Positions 33,669-41,528 of a stretch of DNA of 64,000 nucleotides are shown piece after piece. Origin of the DNA: Bacteriovoracaceae bacterium (GTDB taxonomy: Bacteria > Bdellovibrionota > Bacteriovoracia > Bacteriovoracales > Bacteriovoracaceae); NCBI GenBank assembly GCA_024711325.1, contig JANJTC010000003.1, positions 350,853 through 414,852 on the forward strand, read 5' to 3'. Both the position numbers and the translations under genes were made by a program. How positions within the stretch are numbered: position 1 is the first letter of the stretch; each line of letters begins with the position of its first letter. The notes beneath the pieces were generated by a model, which did not search any database, was not told where the DNA came from, and was given only the letters and a program-made list of their open reading frames with translations.

Positions 33669-34568
33669 TTATGTAGGGGCATTCTCGGGGCGGAGTTTTT
33701 TATCAAAGCGTCTGATGTAGGTGCATTTTCGGCAAAGTTCTTCTACCAGAAGGTGATTCTTAAAACCTTCTCGCATATTTATCAAGCGAGTGGAATTAAG
33801 AATGGAATCAAAAGATTGGTTCAAAACATTTCCTAGAGGTATGCCTGCCTCTTTATCAAAGCAGCAGGGAACGACTGTTCCATCAGCATGAATGCCAATT
33901 TGTTGAGAGAGGGCATGACAAAAACCTTTACTGCCGTTTTCCGGATCGTTGTAATCAGGCCACTTAAACCGACTATCAAAATGGAAGTAAATTCGACCGG
34001 TGATGTTTTTACTTTTTCGATGACCCACGTGAACTCTTTCATTAATCGGCATTTGAAAAAAATCTGAGACATGATCAATGATATCTTTATTCTCCTGCTT
34101 GGATTCTGTGTTCTCCAGAAGGTTCCATAAGCGGTAATTAATATAAAGATCCGGGGCTTCGGTTAAAGCTTCCCTGGAAAACTGCAAAATGTCATAAAGA
34201 TAAGGGCGAATGTCCTGACCAGGGAAATTATCTTTATAACTATGAATTGAGAAATTAATTTGTCGAATGGCCTTGGACTTTAAAAAGGTGTCGAAGCCGT
34301 ATTTAGCAAGGAGAGTTCCATTAGTGGTGAGATGGATGACGGCCCCTTCGTCCTCGCAAATTTCAAGAATTTGTTTAAAGTCAGGATGGGCAAGTGGCTC
34401 ACCCATTAAGTGAAGACAAATCTGTTCAGTATGGGGAAGGACTTCTTTTAGAATTTTTCTAAATTGCTCGACCTGAAGAATTTTATTATCACGTTCAACT
34501 TCAGGGCAGAAGCTGCACTGTAGGTTACAGATGTTGGAAATTTCAATGTAAGTTCTTAAGAATTTCAT
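33669..34568 (-). CDS. Radical SAM protein with SPASM-like C-terminus
   Basis: 299 residues. The [4Fe-4S] cluster motif is CNLQCSFC (C14, C18, C21), starting YIEISNICNLQC as usual. MGEPLAHPDF is the GGE-type SAM-binding block and HLTTNGTLL the following beta strand. The C-terminal part has further cysteines (KGFCHAL, VVPCCFD, LCRKC) that fit a SPASM or twitch auxiliary cluster. Such enzymes modify peptides or cofactors, but no precursor peptide gene is recognisable beside it, so the substrate is unknown. Monocistronic, about 90 bp downstream of the divergently oriented lexA control region. Confidence 0.88.
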   Translation of the reverse strand: MKFLRTYIEISNICNLQCSFCPEVERDNKILQVEQFRKILKEVLPHTEQICLHLMGEPLAHPDFKQILEICEDEGAVIHLTTNGTLLAKYGFDTFLKSKAIRQINFSIHSYKDNFPGQDIRPYLYDILQFSREALTEAPDLYINYRLWNLLENTESKQENKDIIDHVSDFFQMPINERVHVGHRKSKNITGRIYFHFDSRFKWPDYNDPENGSKGFCHALSQQIGIHADGTVVPCCFDKEAGIPLGNVLNQSFDSILNSTRLINMREGFKNHLLVEELCRKCTYIRRFDKKLRPENAPT

Positions 34569-34601
34569 GTGCCAGTTTGTATCATAGGCACGTCCTAAAA
34601 T

Positions 34602-35336
34602 CTAATCTTCTGAAGCCAGTTTACGTTTTTGAAAACTAGACTCTGCTTCCACCGTTTTGAGTAAGTTGTTGATACTCTTACTTATAGAGGCAAAAACTTG
34701 AGGAACAGAAACCTCTTTATTAAGGAGCCAATGATCAGTTTGGGCCGAATATTTATAGGACATGTGAGTTTGGTAAGGCGATATTTCAGTGAGTACAAAA
34801 GTCGTCAGGCTCTTATCAAATGCTGAATCGTTCGAGAACCTGGGAGAAGTAAATGCTTTTACTTCCTGGTCATTAAGCATTTTGAAGCTAATGTTGATTG
34901 TTTTTTGATTACTACTGTTCTGGCCCTCAGTTACTTGAACAAGTTCATAGTAGCCTGAGTTCCCGCGATTATAGACTTGTCTCCCTACGAGATAAAATTC
35001 ACCGGAAGCTTTATGAGTAGGGCGCATCTCATTTACCACGAATGATTCGATTAAATTTTCATTGTGGTATTTGCAGTGAAGATCCTCAGAAGTGTATTTT
35101 CTCCAGGATTTGAAGTCATTATTACATTTATCGGTGAAATTTGTGATGCCATTTTTTACCAAAGAGATAGGAAACGGATACGTTCTTTCAATTGAGCCAT
35201 TATAAACCCTGTCGGCCATTACTTTATGAGATTGAAGGGACACCCCATATAAATTTTGAACTTTATCAACTTTACTTCTGGCATGCAGAGTAAAAGATAA
35301 AGTCGAAACAAGTAAAAACGAAAGTGATAACTTCAA
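34602..35336 (-). CDS. Secreted protein of unknown function
   Basis: An ATG at 35342 touches the AAGGAG site directly, which is too close. The TTG two codons later (35336) lies 6 nt from it and gives a typical signal peptide MKLSLSFLLVSTLSFTLHA, so I prefer that start. The mature part is about 224 residues, with two cysteines (DKCNND and LHCKYH) and an alternating beta pattern. Polyketide-cyclase/START-like folds would be compatible, but there is no motif to prove it. Envelope location expected. It follows the greB operon after a gap of about 85 bp. Confidence 0.72.
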   Translation of the reverse strand: MKLSLSFLLVSTLSFTLHARSKVDKVQNLYGVSLQSHKVMADRVYNGSIERTYPFPISLVKNGITNFTDKCNNDFKSWRKYTSEDLHCKYHNENLIESFVVNEMRPTHKASGEFYLVGRQVYNRGNSGYYELVQVTEGQNSSNQKTINISFKMLNDQEVKAFTSPRFSNDSAFDKSLTTFVLTEISPYQTHMSYKYSAQTDHWLLNKEVSVPQVFASISKSINNLLKTVEAESSFQKRKLASED

Positions 35337-35423
35337 GATCATCTCCTTATGTATCCTGTAGCCTATATTTTAAAGGCAAACCGGAAAAAAAGGTTCCCGG
35401 AAAATAGTGTCTGAATAATAAAA

Positions 35424-35792
35424 TCATGCTCCTGGAAAACGGCATCTTAGGTTTTTGATATACTGACTTCCTAAGTCAGGTGTTAGTAGCACTCCCTTAT
35501 AAATCCTGTTAGGGCGTGGGAATTCATGGGGCCAGTGGATCACTTCCATAACCAATCTTTGCCCATAGTATTGTATTCCTTTTGCTTCGGGTGAATAAAA
35601 AGAAGCTACTCGGAAATGAAGTATTTCTTTCCCCGAGATTGTGATTTGAGCATCTCTATAACGAGAATCTCTATCTTTTATTTCGAGGAATAAATTCCTC
35701 CCTTCAAAGGTGCCTTCGCATTCAAGTTCATTTGAATTTGCCCAGATGGAAAATGGTACAAAGGTCAGACAGATTAGAAGGATAAAATTCAT
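35424..35792 (-). CDS. Small secreted protein of unknown function
   Basis: 122 residues with signal peptide MNFILLICLTFVPFSIWA and two cysteines in the mature protein (LECEG and LRCRF), which probably join the first and last strands. The pattern is beta-rich (lipocalin-like or immunoglobulin-like sizes would both fit). GAGG lies 4 nt before the ATG, and the start is 6 bp after the greB stop, so it is the last gene of that operon. No family recognised. Confidence 0.78.
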   Translation of the reverse strand: MNFILLICLTFVPFSIWANSNELECEGTFEGRNLFLEIKDRDSRYRDAQITISGKEILHFRVASFYSPEAKGIQYYGQRLVMEVIHWPHEFPRPNRIYKGVLLTPDLGSQYIKNLRCRFPGA

Positions 35793-35798
35793 AAAACC

Positions 35799-36281
35799 TC
35801 AATCAATTGATTTATAGATGATACTGATAATTTCAAAGTTTATTTCACCAGAAGGAACTTTGACGAGTACTTCATCGCCTTCTTGTTTTCCCAGGAGCGT
35901 TTTGCCAATTGGTGACTGCCAGCTGATACGACTTCTGGCGGTATCGACTTCATCCACTCCCACAATAGTAAATTGCCTTTCTGCGCCATTTTCGTCGATA
36001 ACTTTGATGGTTGCACCAAACTGCACTTTGTCAGAGCTGATCTTCTCCGGATCGACAACAACGGCATTATCTAAGCGCTGGGTTAGAAAACGAATACGTC
36101 TATCAATCTCTCTTAATCTTCTTTTACCATAAAGATAGTCAGCATTCTCGGAACGGTCACCGTTACTGGCGGCCCATTGTACTAGTCGAGTAACTTCCGG
36201 TCGTTCAACTCTTAAAAGTTCATTGAGCTCATCCAGGAGCCTTTGATGGCCTTTTGGAGAAATATAATTATTTTTTTTCAT
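35799..36281 (-). CDS. greB: Transcription elongation factor GreB
   Basis: From ATG 36281 (MKKNNYISPKGHQRL) the product is 160 residues, the GreB length; an in-frame ATG at 36299 exists. The N-terminal coiled coil carries ERPEVTRLVQWAASNGDRSENADYLYGKRRLREIDRR, a strongly conserved GreB block whose D and E at the tip activate RNA polymerase transcript cleavage. The block RRIRFLTQRLD points to GreB rather than GreA. The C-terminal FKBP-like domain follows (SPIGKTLLGKQEGDEV). It rescues backtracked polymerase. The start overlaps the end of the upstream 115-residue gene by 14 bp, so translation is coupled. Confidence 0.93.
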   Translation of the reverse strand: MKKNNYISPKGHQRLLDELNELLRVERPEVTRLVQWAASNGDRSENADYLYGKRRLREIDRRIRFLTQRLDNAVVVDPEKISSDKVQFGATIKVIDENGAERQFTIVGVDEVDTARSRISWQSPIGKTLLGKQEGDEVLVKVPSGEINFEIISIIYKSID

Positions 36282-36615
36282 GGTCCATTTCGAGCTCAAG
36301 AAGACCCATCGTAATAATATCCTTCAATTCAGAAGAGCATTGGGAAGTAGAGGTATAAAATTTAAGCATTGGTATGGGTGGTGAGGATGTTTTGTTATTG
36401 AGGTAATCATCTAAAGCTTCAATTAACGAATCCAGTTCCGGTTGGGGAAGATCCTTTTTTTCTACCAGGCAGGATTGAAGAATATATCCCATAACCAGAG
36501 GTACCTTATTCTCTTCATCCCTGATTATTCTTCTCTTTTGCCAGAAATAATAAAGAATGCCCAAGAATGAAAAAAGTCCAATCTCAATCAGAAAATTTCC
36601 CCAGAAATCAGTCAT
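36268..36615 (-). CDS. Small single-span membrane protein of unknown function
   Basis: 115 residues: one N-terminal membrane helix (about 5-25, FLIEIGLFSFLGILYYFW), a basic stretch QKRRIIR that places the rest in the cytoplasm, and a helical soluble domain of about 80 residues. I recognise no family. It overlaps both neighbours (8 bp with the acyltransferase-like gene upstream, 14 bp with greB downstream), which shows a tightly packed operon. Confidence 0.75.
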   Translation of the reverse strand: MTDFWGNFLIEIGLFSFLGILYYFWQKRRIIRDEENKVPLVMGYILQSCLVEKKDLPQPELDSLIEALDDYLNNKTSSPPIPMLKFYTSTSQCSSELKDIITMGLLELEMDHEKK

Positions 36616-37297
36616 GTATTAATCCTAAAAAAGTAAGCAGAGGAACATTAATAAAAAGCGGAGATGGAACTATGACCACTATCCATAAGTAGAGCCTTCT
36701 CCAAAGTATTGGCCAGTGGTGAACTATTTTTTTGTCAATCCATAATGCCACGGCTTGAATGAAAAAGTATGCCATCATTGTTCCAAAATAGCTCTCACCA
36801 TAAAAGATCCAGTACGGTAGATTACACATGACTTCATGGAAGGCACCTGAAATAAAAAAAACGACGATAATTCTCTTGCTGTGTTTCCCCCGGCCCATAG
36901 ATTGAGTTGTATCCCGCAACCAGTCTTGAACCCAGAGATTCCAATCTCGTCCCCAGAAATAACTTAAAGATGTGGCGAAAACTGGAGATCGGTGAATAGA
37001 GAAGGTTGGTGTCTTATAGAAAATTATTTGTCCTATCGCTCCTAGAGTTTCGATTAAAAAGTAGATTGCCGGTGAAAAAAGCATGATCTCGTAGACATTT
37101 AGGGGATTCATAAAATGTCGGGCGAGAAGTACTGAAAAAATCAGGAGGAAACTAAAGGTCAAGAGGCGTATTAGGAGATCCCCTTCAGGTTTTGGATGAT
37201 ACCGCAAGCTTCTGGGTGAAAGGTAGGGAGAAAAAATGAATTTTCGAGCAATTGACTTGTCCCGTGGTTTCCAAAGATACCAGCTGATCATTTTCAT
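36608..37297 (-). CDS. MBOAT/wax-synthase-like membrane acyltransferase
   Basis: 229 residues, with about six hydrophobic helices. The block SLSYFWGRDWNLWVQDWLRD (about 110-129) is the conserved FWxRxW region of the wax synthase-like MBOAT domain. FFISGAFHEVMCN (about 147-159) contains the presumed catalytic His of SGxxHE. The protein is shorter than full MBOAT enzymes (usually 350 or more residues) and lacks their N-terminal helices, so it is either a minimal form or acts with a partner. An inner-membrane acyl transfer to a lipid or alcohol is the likely role. It starts the greB operon; no clear ribosome binding site is seen. Confidence 0.75.
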   Translation of the reverse strand: MKMISWYLWKPRDKSIARKFIFSPYLSPRSLRYHPKPEGDLLIRLLTFSFLLIFSVLLARHFMNPLNVYEIMLFSPAIYFLIETLGAIGQIIFYKTPTFSIHRSPVFATSLSYFWGRDWNLWVQDWLRDTTQSMGRGKHSKRIIVVFFISGAFHEVMCNLPYWIFYGESYFGTMMAYFFIQAVALWIDKKIVHHWPILWRRLYLWIVVIVPSPLFINVPLLTFLGLIHD

Positions 37298-37478
37298 AAT
37301 GGTATAACAGGAAAAAAAATTCAGAATATAGGTGATTTGATAACTCAGATACTTATCCTTATGGATGAAAGTACTACAGTTATGACTATAAACGTTCGTT
37401 ATTCCATCGGGAAGTTTTTTAAATTCGAGCTTGATTTGGCATCACAACATTCCGATACGAGTTATGGAAGGAGTGGTT

Positions 37479-37721
37479 ATGTACCATGCCAAAAGTTTAA
37501 AAGATTTACTAAAGTCAGTTCCTCTAACTGAAGATTTCTTCATTGATTTGGATCCATTTCATCTCAATTTTATCGACATGTGTTTCAAGAGGTCACTTGA
37601 TGAGCAAATTGGAATGATGTCGGAAACTGAATTTGCCAATTATAAGCTTTTTTTAAAGTATAAAAGTGAGTATGAGGAAGATTTCTACCCCGAGATAAAG
37701 ACCCCCAAAAAAGCTTCCTGA
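37479..37721 (+). CDS. Small cytoplasmic protein of unknown function
   Basis: The frame is open from 37431, but ATG 37479 has GGAAGGAG (37466-37473) at the right distance and is the likely start. This gives 80 residues without signal or membrane segment: acidic, helix-rich, with aromatic residues in NYKLFLKYKSEYEEDFYPE. No family recognised. It precedes the flavin oxidase gene by 27 bp on the same strand and could be co-transcribed with it. Confidence 0.7.
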   Translation: MYHAKSLKDLLKSVPLTEDFFIDLDPFHLNFIDMCFKRSLDEQIGMMSETEFANYKLFLKYKSEYEEDFYPEIKTPKKAS

Positions 37722-37748
37722 GCTTGCTTCTAATTGTTATGATTAGGC

Positions 37749-38915
37749 ATGACTACATCTCATTGGATAAGAAAAAAAGACGGTAAAAGTCCGGATATCA
37801 GTACTGATGTTCTGGTTGTCGGCGGCGGTTATATAGGACTTTCAACGGCCTATTGGCTGACTGAATTGAGACCCGACTTAAAAATCACCGTGCTGGATAG
37901 AAGTTTTTGCGGGGCCGGCGCATCCGGGCGAAATGCGGGATTTCTAACCAAAGGGAGTGCTTCATTCTATAAGAGCTTGACTCAAAAATGGGGAGAAGCG
38001 AAGGCCATCGATTTATACCGGTTTGCTGAGAAGTCACTGGAACTGGCACACCAACATATTTTAAAAAAAACATCTGATCTTAATTACGTACCATCTTCAT
38101 CTTTCACTTTGTTTCAATCAGAACAGCAATACGTTTCCTGGCAAACTGATGGGTTTGATCCTGGTAAATTCAGTTTTCATTGGAATGACAAGTCGAGGAT
38201 TCCAAATCCACTTAAAAATAAATTCTTTGGCGCTTTTGAGAATTCTCCTGAATACAAAATCAATCCCGTTGAACTTCTGGCCTCAATTAAAAAGCTTCTA
38301 GAGACCAGAAAAGTGACAATCATAGAAAGTTCAATGGCATTTGAAATAAAGGGCTCTGGTGTGCAAACAGAGACGAATACGATTAAGGCCAAACAAGTTG
38401 TAATGGCCCTGAATGGTTATTTTCCTCAATTCAATGCGGTTTTTAAAGAAGCCTTTATTCCAAGAAGGGCCCAGATGTTGGCGGTGGAAATTGAAGAGGG
38501 GTTTGATTGTCCTGCACTTCATTATGATCCGCTTGAAAGAGTCTATTGGAGAAAAGCTCAGAATAATGTCCTGTTGATTGGCGGTAAGAGGCTATTGGAT
38601 GAATCTGGAGAGAAAGGTGAGTTTGAAAAGATATCACCTGTAATTCAGGCAGGTCTTGAAAATTATATTAGTGATCAATTAGGTCTTAAGTATAAGGTGA
38701 TAAATCGCTGGTCCGGAATCATGGGTTTTACTGAACATGAATTACCTTTAATAGGACAGATTTCAGCGCCTGTCGAAACTTTCGTAATAGGAGGGTTCAG
38801 TGGTCATGGCATGGGACTTGGATTTGCATCAGCCAAGGATATGGCCGAACTTGTAACCGGTATTCGGAAAGAGTCATTTTTTTCTAATTTTAAAAAAGCA
38901 GAATTTTCTTTATGA
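37749..38915 (+). CDS. FAD-dependent amino-acid/amine oxidase (DAO family)
   Basis: 388 residues. The FAD Rossmann motif VLVVGGGYIGLSTAYWL is at about 22-38, then the DAO-family block GAGASGRNAGFLTKG (about 55-69), found in DadA, glycine oxidase and gamma-glutamylputrescine oxidase (PuuB-like). The C-terminal FAD-contact block is GFSGHGMGLGFASAKDMAEL. It oxidises an amine or D-amino acid to an imine with release of peroxide or transfer to quinone; the substrate is open. Its stop overlaps the start of a family-5 binding protein (ATGA, 38912-38915). The pair may take up and oxidise one class of compound, such as a peptide or opine. Confidence 0.87.
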   Translation: MTTSHWIRKKDGKSPDISTDVLVVGGGYIGLSTAYWLTELRPDLKITVLDRSFCGAGASGRNAGFLTKGSASFYKSLTQKWGEAKAIDLYRFAEKSLELAHQHILKKTSDLNYVPSSSFTLFQSEQQYVSWQTDGFDPGKFSFHWNDKSRIPNPLKNKFFGAFENSPEYKINPVELLASIKKLLETRKVTIIESSMAFEIKGSGVQTETNTIKAKQVVMALNGYFPQFNAVFKEAFIPRRAQMLAVEIEEGFDCPALHYDPLERVYWRKAQNNVLLIGGKRLLDESGEKGEFEKISPVIQAGLENYISDQLGLKYKVINRWSGIMGFTEHELPLIGQISAPVETFVIGGFSGHGMGLGFASAKDMAELVTGIRKESFFSNFKKAEFSL

Positions 38916-40654
38916 GAAAAACAACAATACTTCTGGCAACGCTGACAATTGGATTTGTCATCCTCACAATATGGAGCTGGAGTCATCTGAATATTACTCC
39001 TATTGAAAAGACCAGCTTACGCTTATCATTGGATAACGCTGTTGAAAGTCTTGATCCAGCAAAAGCTTACAGTGATGACTCTTTATTTGTTTCATCCCAG
39101 GTTCTGGAGCCACTTTATCAATATCATTATCTCAAGCGCCCTTATGAGATCCAGCCTCTGTTGGCCGAAGGACTTCCTAAGATTACCAATAAAGGCCGAC
39201 TGGTCACGGTCAAGATTAAGAAAAATATTTTTTACCATCCTCATCTCGCATTTAAAGGTAAACCACGAGAGCTAAAAGCTCATGATTTTATCACTCAATT
39301 TAAAAGACTGGCCCTGAATGAATTGCGTAGTCCTGGCAGAGGTTTATTTCAGGGTTTAATTGAAGGCTTTGAAGATTACAATGACCTGATTCAGAATAAC
39401 TGGAAAAATCTTGAGAGAGTACCACTTAAAGGTATTCGGGCCATTGATAACTACACACTTGAAATTGAGTTATTGAAAAGCGAACCGAACATCAATTACT
39501 ATCTGGCCCTTAATTTTCTCAGCCCAGTCCCTTGGGAAATTGTTGTGCATGAGAATAATAAGCTAGATTCCATATTAATAGGTACAGGACCTTATGTTTT
39601 TAAGGGATTAGTTGAAGACTATCTGGAAATGGAAAAAAATCCTGCGTATCGTTTAGACTATTATCCCACTTCTGGGGATAGATACGCTAATGTTCAGAAG
39701 TTACTTGATTCTTCACAGGAAAAAATTCCTTTCATCGATAGTGTAAAATTTTATGTCATAAATAATGAAGAGAATCGTTGGGATAGATTCTTTAACCATG
39801 AAATTGATCTATTAACAGTCCCAAAGACTTTTATTCGTAAACTTTATGATGAAAGTGGTGAGCTAGTTGAAGATATTAGAAACAAAGATATTGAATTAAA
39901 ACATTTTCCAACTCTTGCCAATCGTTGGCTGGCCTTTAATATGAGAGACCCCTTGGTTGGGAAAAATTCGTACTTGCGACAGGCCATAGCTTATGCCATC
40001 GATTATAATGAATACATCCGTATCCTTTCGCATAATACCAATCTCCGAGCAAATTCAGTTTTGGTACCTGGCATTTCCGGCTATCTACCTGCTAAGGATT
40101 TCCGTTTCAAGTATGATCCTGGCCTGGCAAAGGAATATCTGAAAATGGCAGGTTTTAATTCCCCTTCAGACGTTCCAACGATTACTTATTCAACCAGAGG
40201 AACTCAAGGGGTTAGCATTGAAGAGGCCAACTTCATTAAAGAGCAGTTGGAAAAAATTGGATTAAAGGTAAAAATTGAAATCCTTCCTTTTGGCGAGTTC
40301 TTAAAAAAGGGACGGGCTGGGGAACTTATGTTTTTTACCGATAACTGGTTATTTGATTACCCAGATGGAGAAAATATCCTTCAGTTATTGGTTTCTTCAA
40401 ACTTCCCCGGGATTAATAAGTCCGGATATTCCAATCCTCGGATCGATGAACTCTATTTTAAATTAAAAGAAACGACCAATATGGATCAGAGAGATTTGAT
40501 CATCCATGAGATGGAGGAGATTGTTTATCAGGACTTGCCGTGGATACCCATGATGTATGAAAGTTCATTTGTGCTTCAGTATCCAGAGATTAAAAACTTC
40601 CGAAAGTCATCCATTATCCGCAACTATGTGAAGTACCTGAAAGTGGAAAAATAA
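38912..40654 (+). CDS. ABC-type family-5 solute-binding protein (oligopeptide/opine type)
   Basis: 580 residues. An N-terminal hydrophobic segment (about 5-24) without a lipobox Cys acts as an uncleaved anchor or signal peptide. The SBP_bac_5 fold begins with LRLSLDNAVESLDPAKAYSD. It also has LGTGPYVFKG-like (here IGTGPYVFKG), LAFNMRDPLVGKNSYLRQAIAYAIDYNEYI and a C-terminal LFDYPDGENILQLL. All are family hallmarks. It should bind peptides, opines or similar solutes in the periplasm. No permease or ATPase genes lie nearby, so the transporter it serves is encoded elsewhere, or it has a signalling role. Coupled to the flavin oxidase. Confidence 0.9.
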   Translation: MRKTTILLATLTIGFVILTIWSWSHLNITPIEKTSLRLSLDNAVESLDPAKAYSDDSLFVSSQVLEPLYQYHYLKRPYEIQPLLAEGLPKITNKGRLVTVKIKKNIFYHPHLAFKGKPRELKAHDFITQFKRLALNELRSPGRGLFQGLIEGFEDYNDLIQNNWKNLERVPLKGIRAIDNYTLEIELLKSEPNINYYLALNFLSPVPWEIVVHENNKLDSILIGTGPYVFKGLVEDYLEMEKNPAYRLDYYPTSGDRYANVQKLLDSSQEKIPFIDSVKFYVINNEENRWDRFFNHEIDLLTVPKTFIRKLYDESGELVEDIRNKDIELKHFPTLANRWLAFNMRDPLVGKNSYLRQAIAYAIDYNEYIRILSHNTNLRANSVLVPGISGYLPAKDFRFKYDPGLAKEYLKMAGFNSPSDVPTITYSTRGTQGVSIEEANFIKEQLEKIGLKVKIEILPFGEFLKKGRAGELMFFTDNWLFDYPDGENILQLLVSSNFPGINKSGYSNPRIDELYFKLKETTNMDQRDLIIHEMEEIVYQDLPWIPMMYESSFVLQYPEIKNFRKSSIIRNYVKYLKVEK

Positions 40655-40657
40655 GTG

Positions 40658-40693
40658 TTAGGGAATGAACATCAAATGCTATCCATCCCCTAA
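40658..40693. terminator. Hairpin between convergent genes
   Basis: TTAGGGAATG (40658-40667) pairs with CATCCCCTAA (40684-40693) with one mismatch and a 16-nt loop, between the stop of the binding-protein gene (40654) and the stop of the small reverse gene (40698). It lacks a T tract; termination is inferred from its position. Confidence 0.45.
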
Positions 40694-40697
40694 ATCT

Positions 40698-40865
40698 TTA
40701 AAGCTTATAGCTGGCGTCGTACCAAGGAGTCACCGGAGCTGGTTTCCAGCTAGCGATTTCCCGGGATTGAGACGGTGTTTTCATATGCGCATGATGAACG
40801 GCTAGGAAGCTGAAAAATGCGAAGAAGAAGCAAAACGTGAAAAAAGACGTTATTTTAGCTGGCAT
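40698..40865 (-). CDS. Small membrane or exported protein, 55 residues
   Basis: A gene below usual length limits. ATG (complement of 40863-40865) follows AAAGGGG at 5-nt spacing. The product begins MPAKITSFF and has a phenylalanine-rich hydrophobic helix (residues about 6-23), then HHAH, and a polar tail with WKPAPVTPWYDASYKL. The helix is either a signal peptide or a single anchor with the tail in the periplasm. No family recognised. It lies in the 391-bp gap between the binding-protein gene and the retropepsin operon and reads away from the latter, so the 180 bp between their starts should hold both promoters. Confidence 0.65.
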   Translation of the reverse strand: MPAKITSFFTFCFFFAFFSFLAVHHAHMKTPSQSREIASWKPAPVTPWYDASYKL

Positions 40866-41045
40866 ATTATCCCCTTTGTCTGACCTGTTAGCCTTATCGG
40901 AATAATCCTCAATTCATTTAGTCTTCTTTACGCCTTAACTTCTCTTTAAATTTAATTGGTTACATTTTAATCCCTATTGCCGAGCAGAACGGCCCTGGAT
41001 TATGATGGAAACACTCAAAAAAGTTTCTAAAAAAGGCTGATTCAC

Positions 41046-41525
41046 TTGAAGCTGTTTTTACTCTTACTCTTTCTAGTCATGGGGGTTGTTCCCGCCCATT
41101 CTCAACTCCTAAAAGAAAAGGTTCTTATTGGTCGCGTAGAGTGGGTCTCATTGCCTGAGTTAAAAGTTAAGCATAAAGCAAGAATTGATACTGGTGCCAA
41201 AACAACTTCCCTTCATGCGATTAATATTGAAGAAGTTGAACAGCGTGGGGAACTTTTCGTAAAGTTTCAAACTCTGGATTCTGAGAGCAAAGTGGTCGAA
41301 GTTGTCCGTAAAGTGGATACTACTCAAAGAGTTTCTAATACTTCAGGCTTTGTATCTAAAAGATATGTAATCAAAGAAAAAATCAAAATAGGTAACATCG
41401 AAAGAGAAGTCCTCATTAATCTCAATGATAGATCCAAGATGGAATATAAGTTCCTGGTTGGAAGAAATTTGCTTCTGGGACGCTTCATAGTTGATGTGGC
41501 CCGTTCACATGTTCTGGGTGATTAA
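41046..41525 (+). CDS. Secreted retropepsin-like protease of the RimK-associated (PF05618) family
   Basis: 159 residues with signal peptide MKLFLLLLFLVMGVVPAHS. The start is a TTG with AAAAGG 9 nt upstream. The motif ARIDTGAKTTSLHA (about 46-59) contains the DTGA aspartic-protease signature, and GRNLLLGRFIVDVARS (about 139-154) is the second conserved block. The family was first called ATP-dependent zinc protease, but the active site is that of a retropepsin. In many proteobacteria the gene is linked to an inactive transglutaminase-7TM protein and an ATP-grasp ligase, exactly as here. The three probably form a peptide-ligation/cleavage system at the envelope. Confidence 0.88.
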   Translation: MKLFLLLLFLVMGVVPAHSQLLKEKVLIGRVEWVSLPELKVKHKARIDTGAKTTSLHAINIEEVEQRGELFVKFQTLDSESKVVEVVRKVDTTQRVSNTSGFVSKRYVIKEKIKIGNIEREVLINLNDRSKMEYKFLVGRNLLLGRFIVDVARSHVLGD

Positions 41526-41528
41526 ATA

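Noticed and set aside
37337..37531. 64-codon ORF
   Set aside because: No ribosome binding site, and it overlaps the better supported start at 37479 in another frame.
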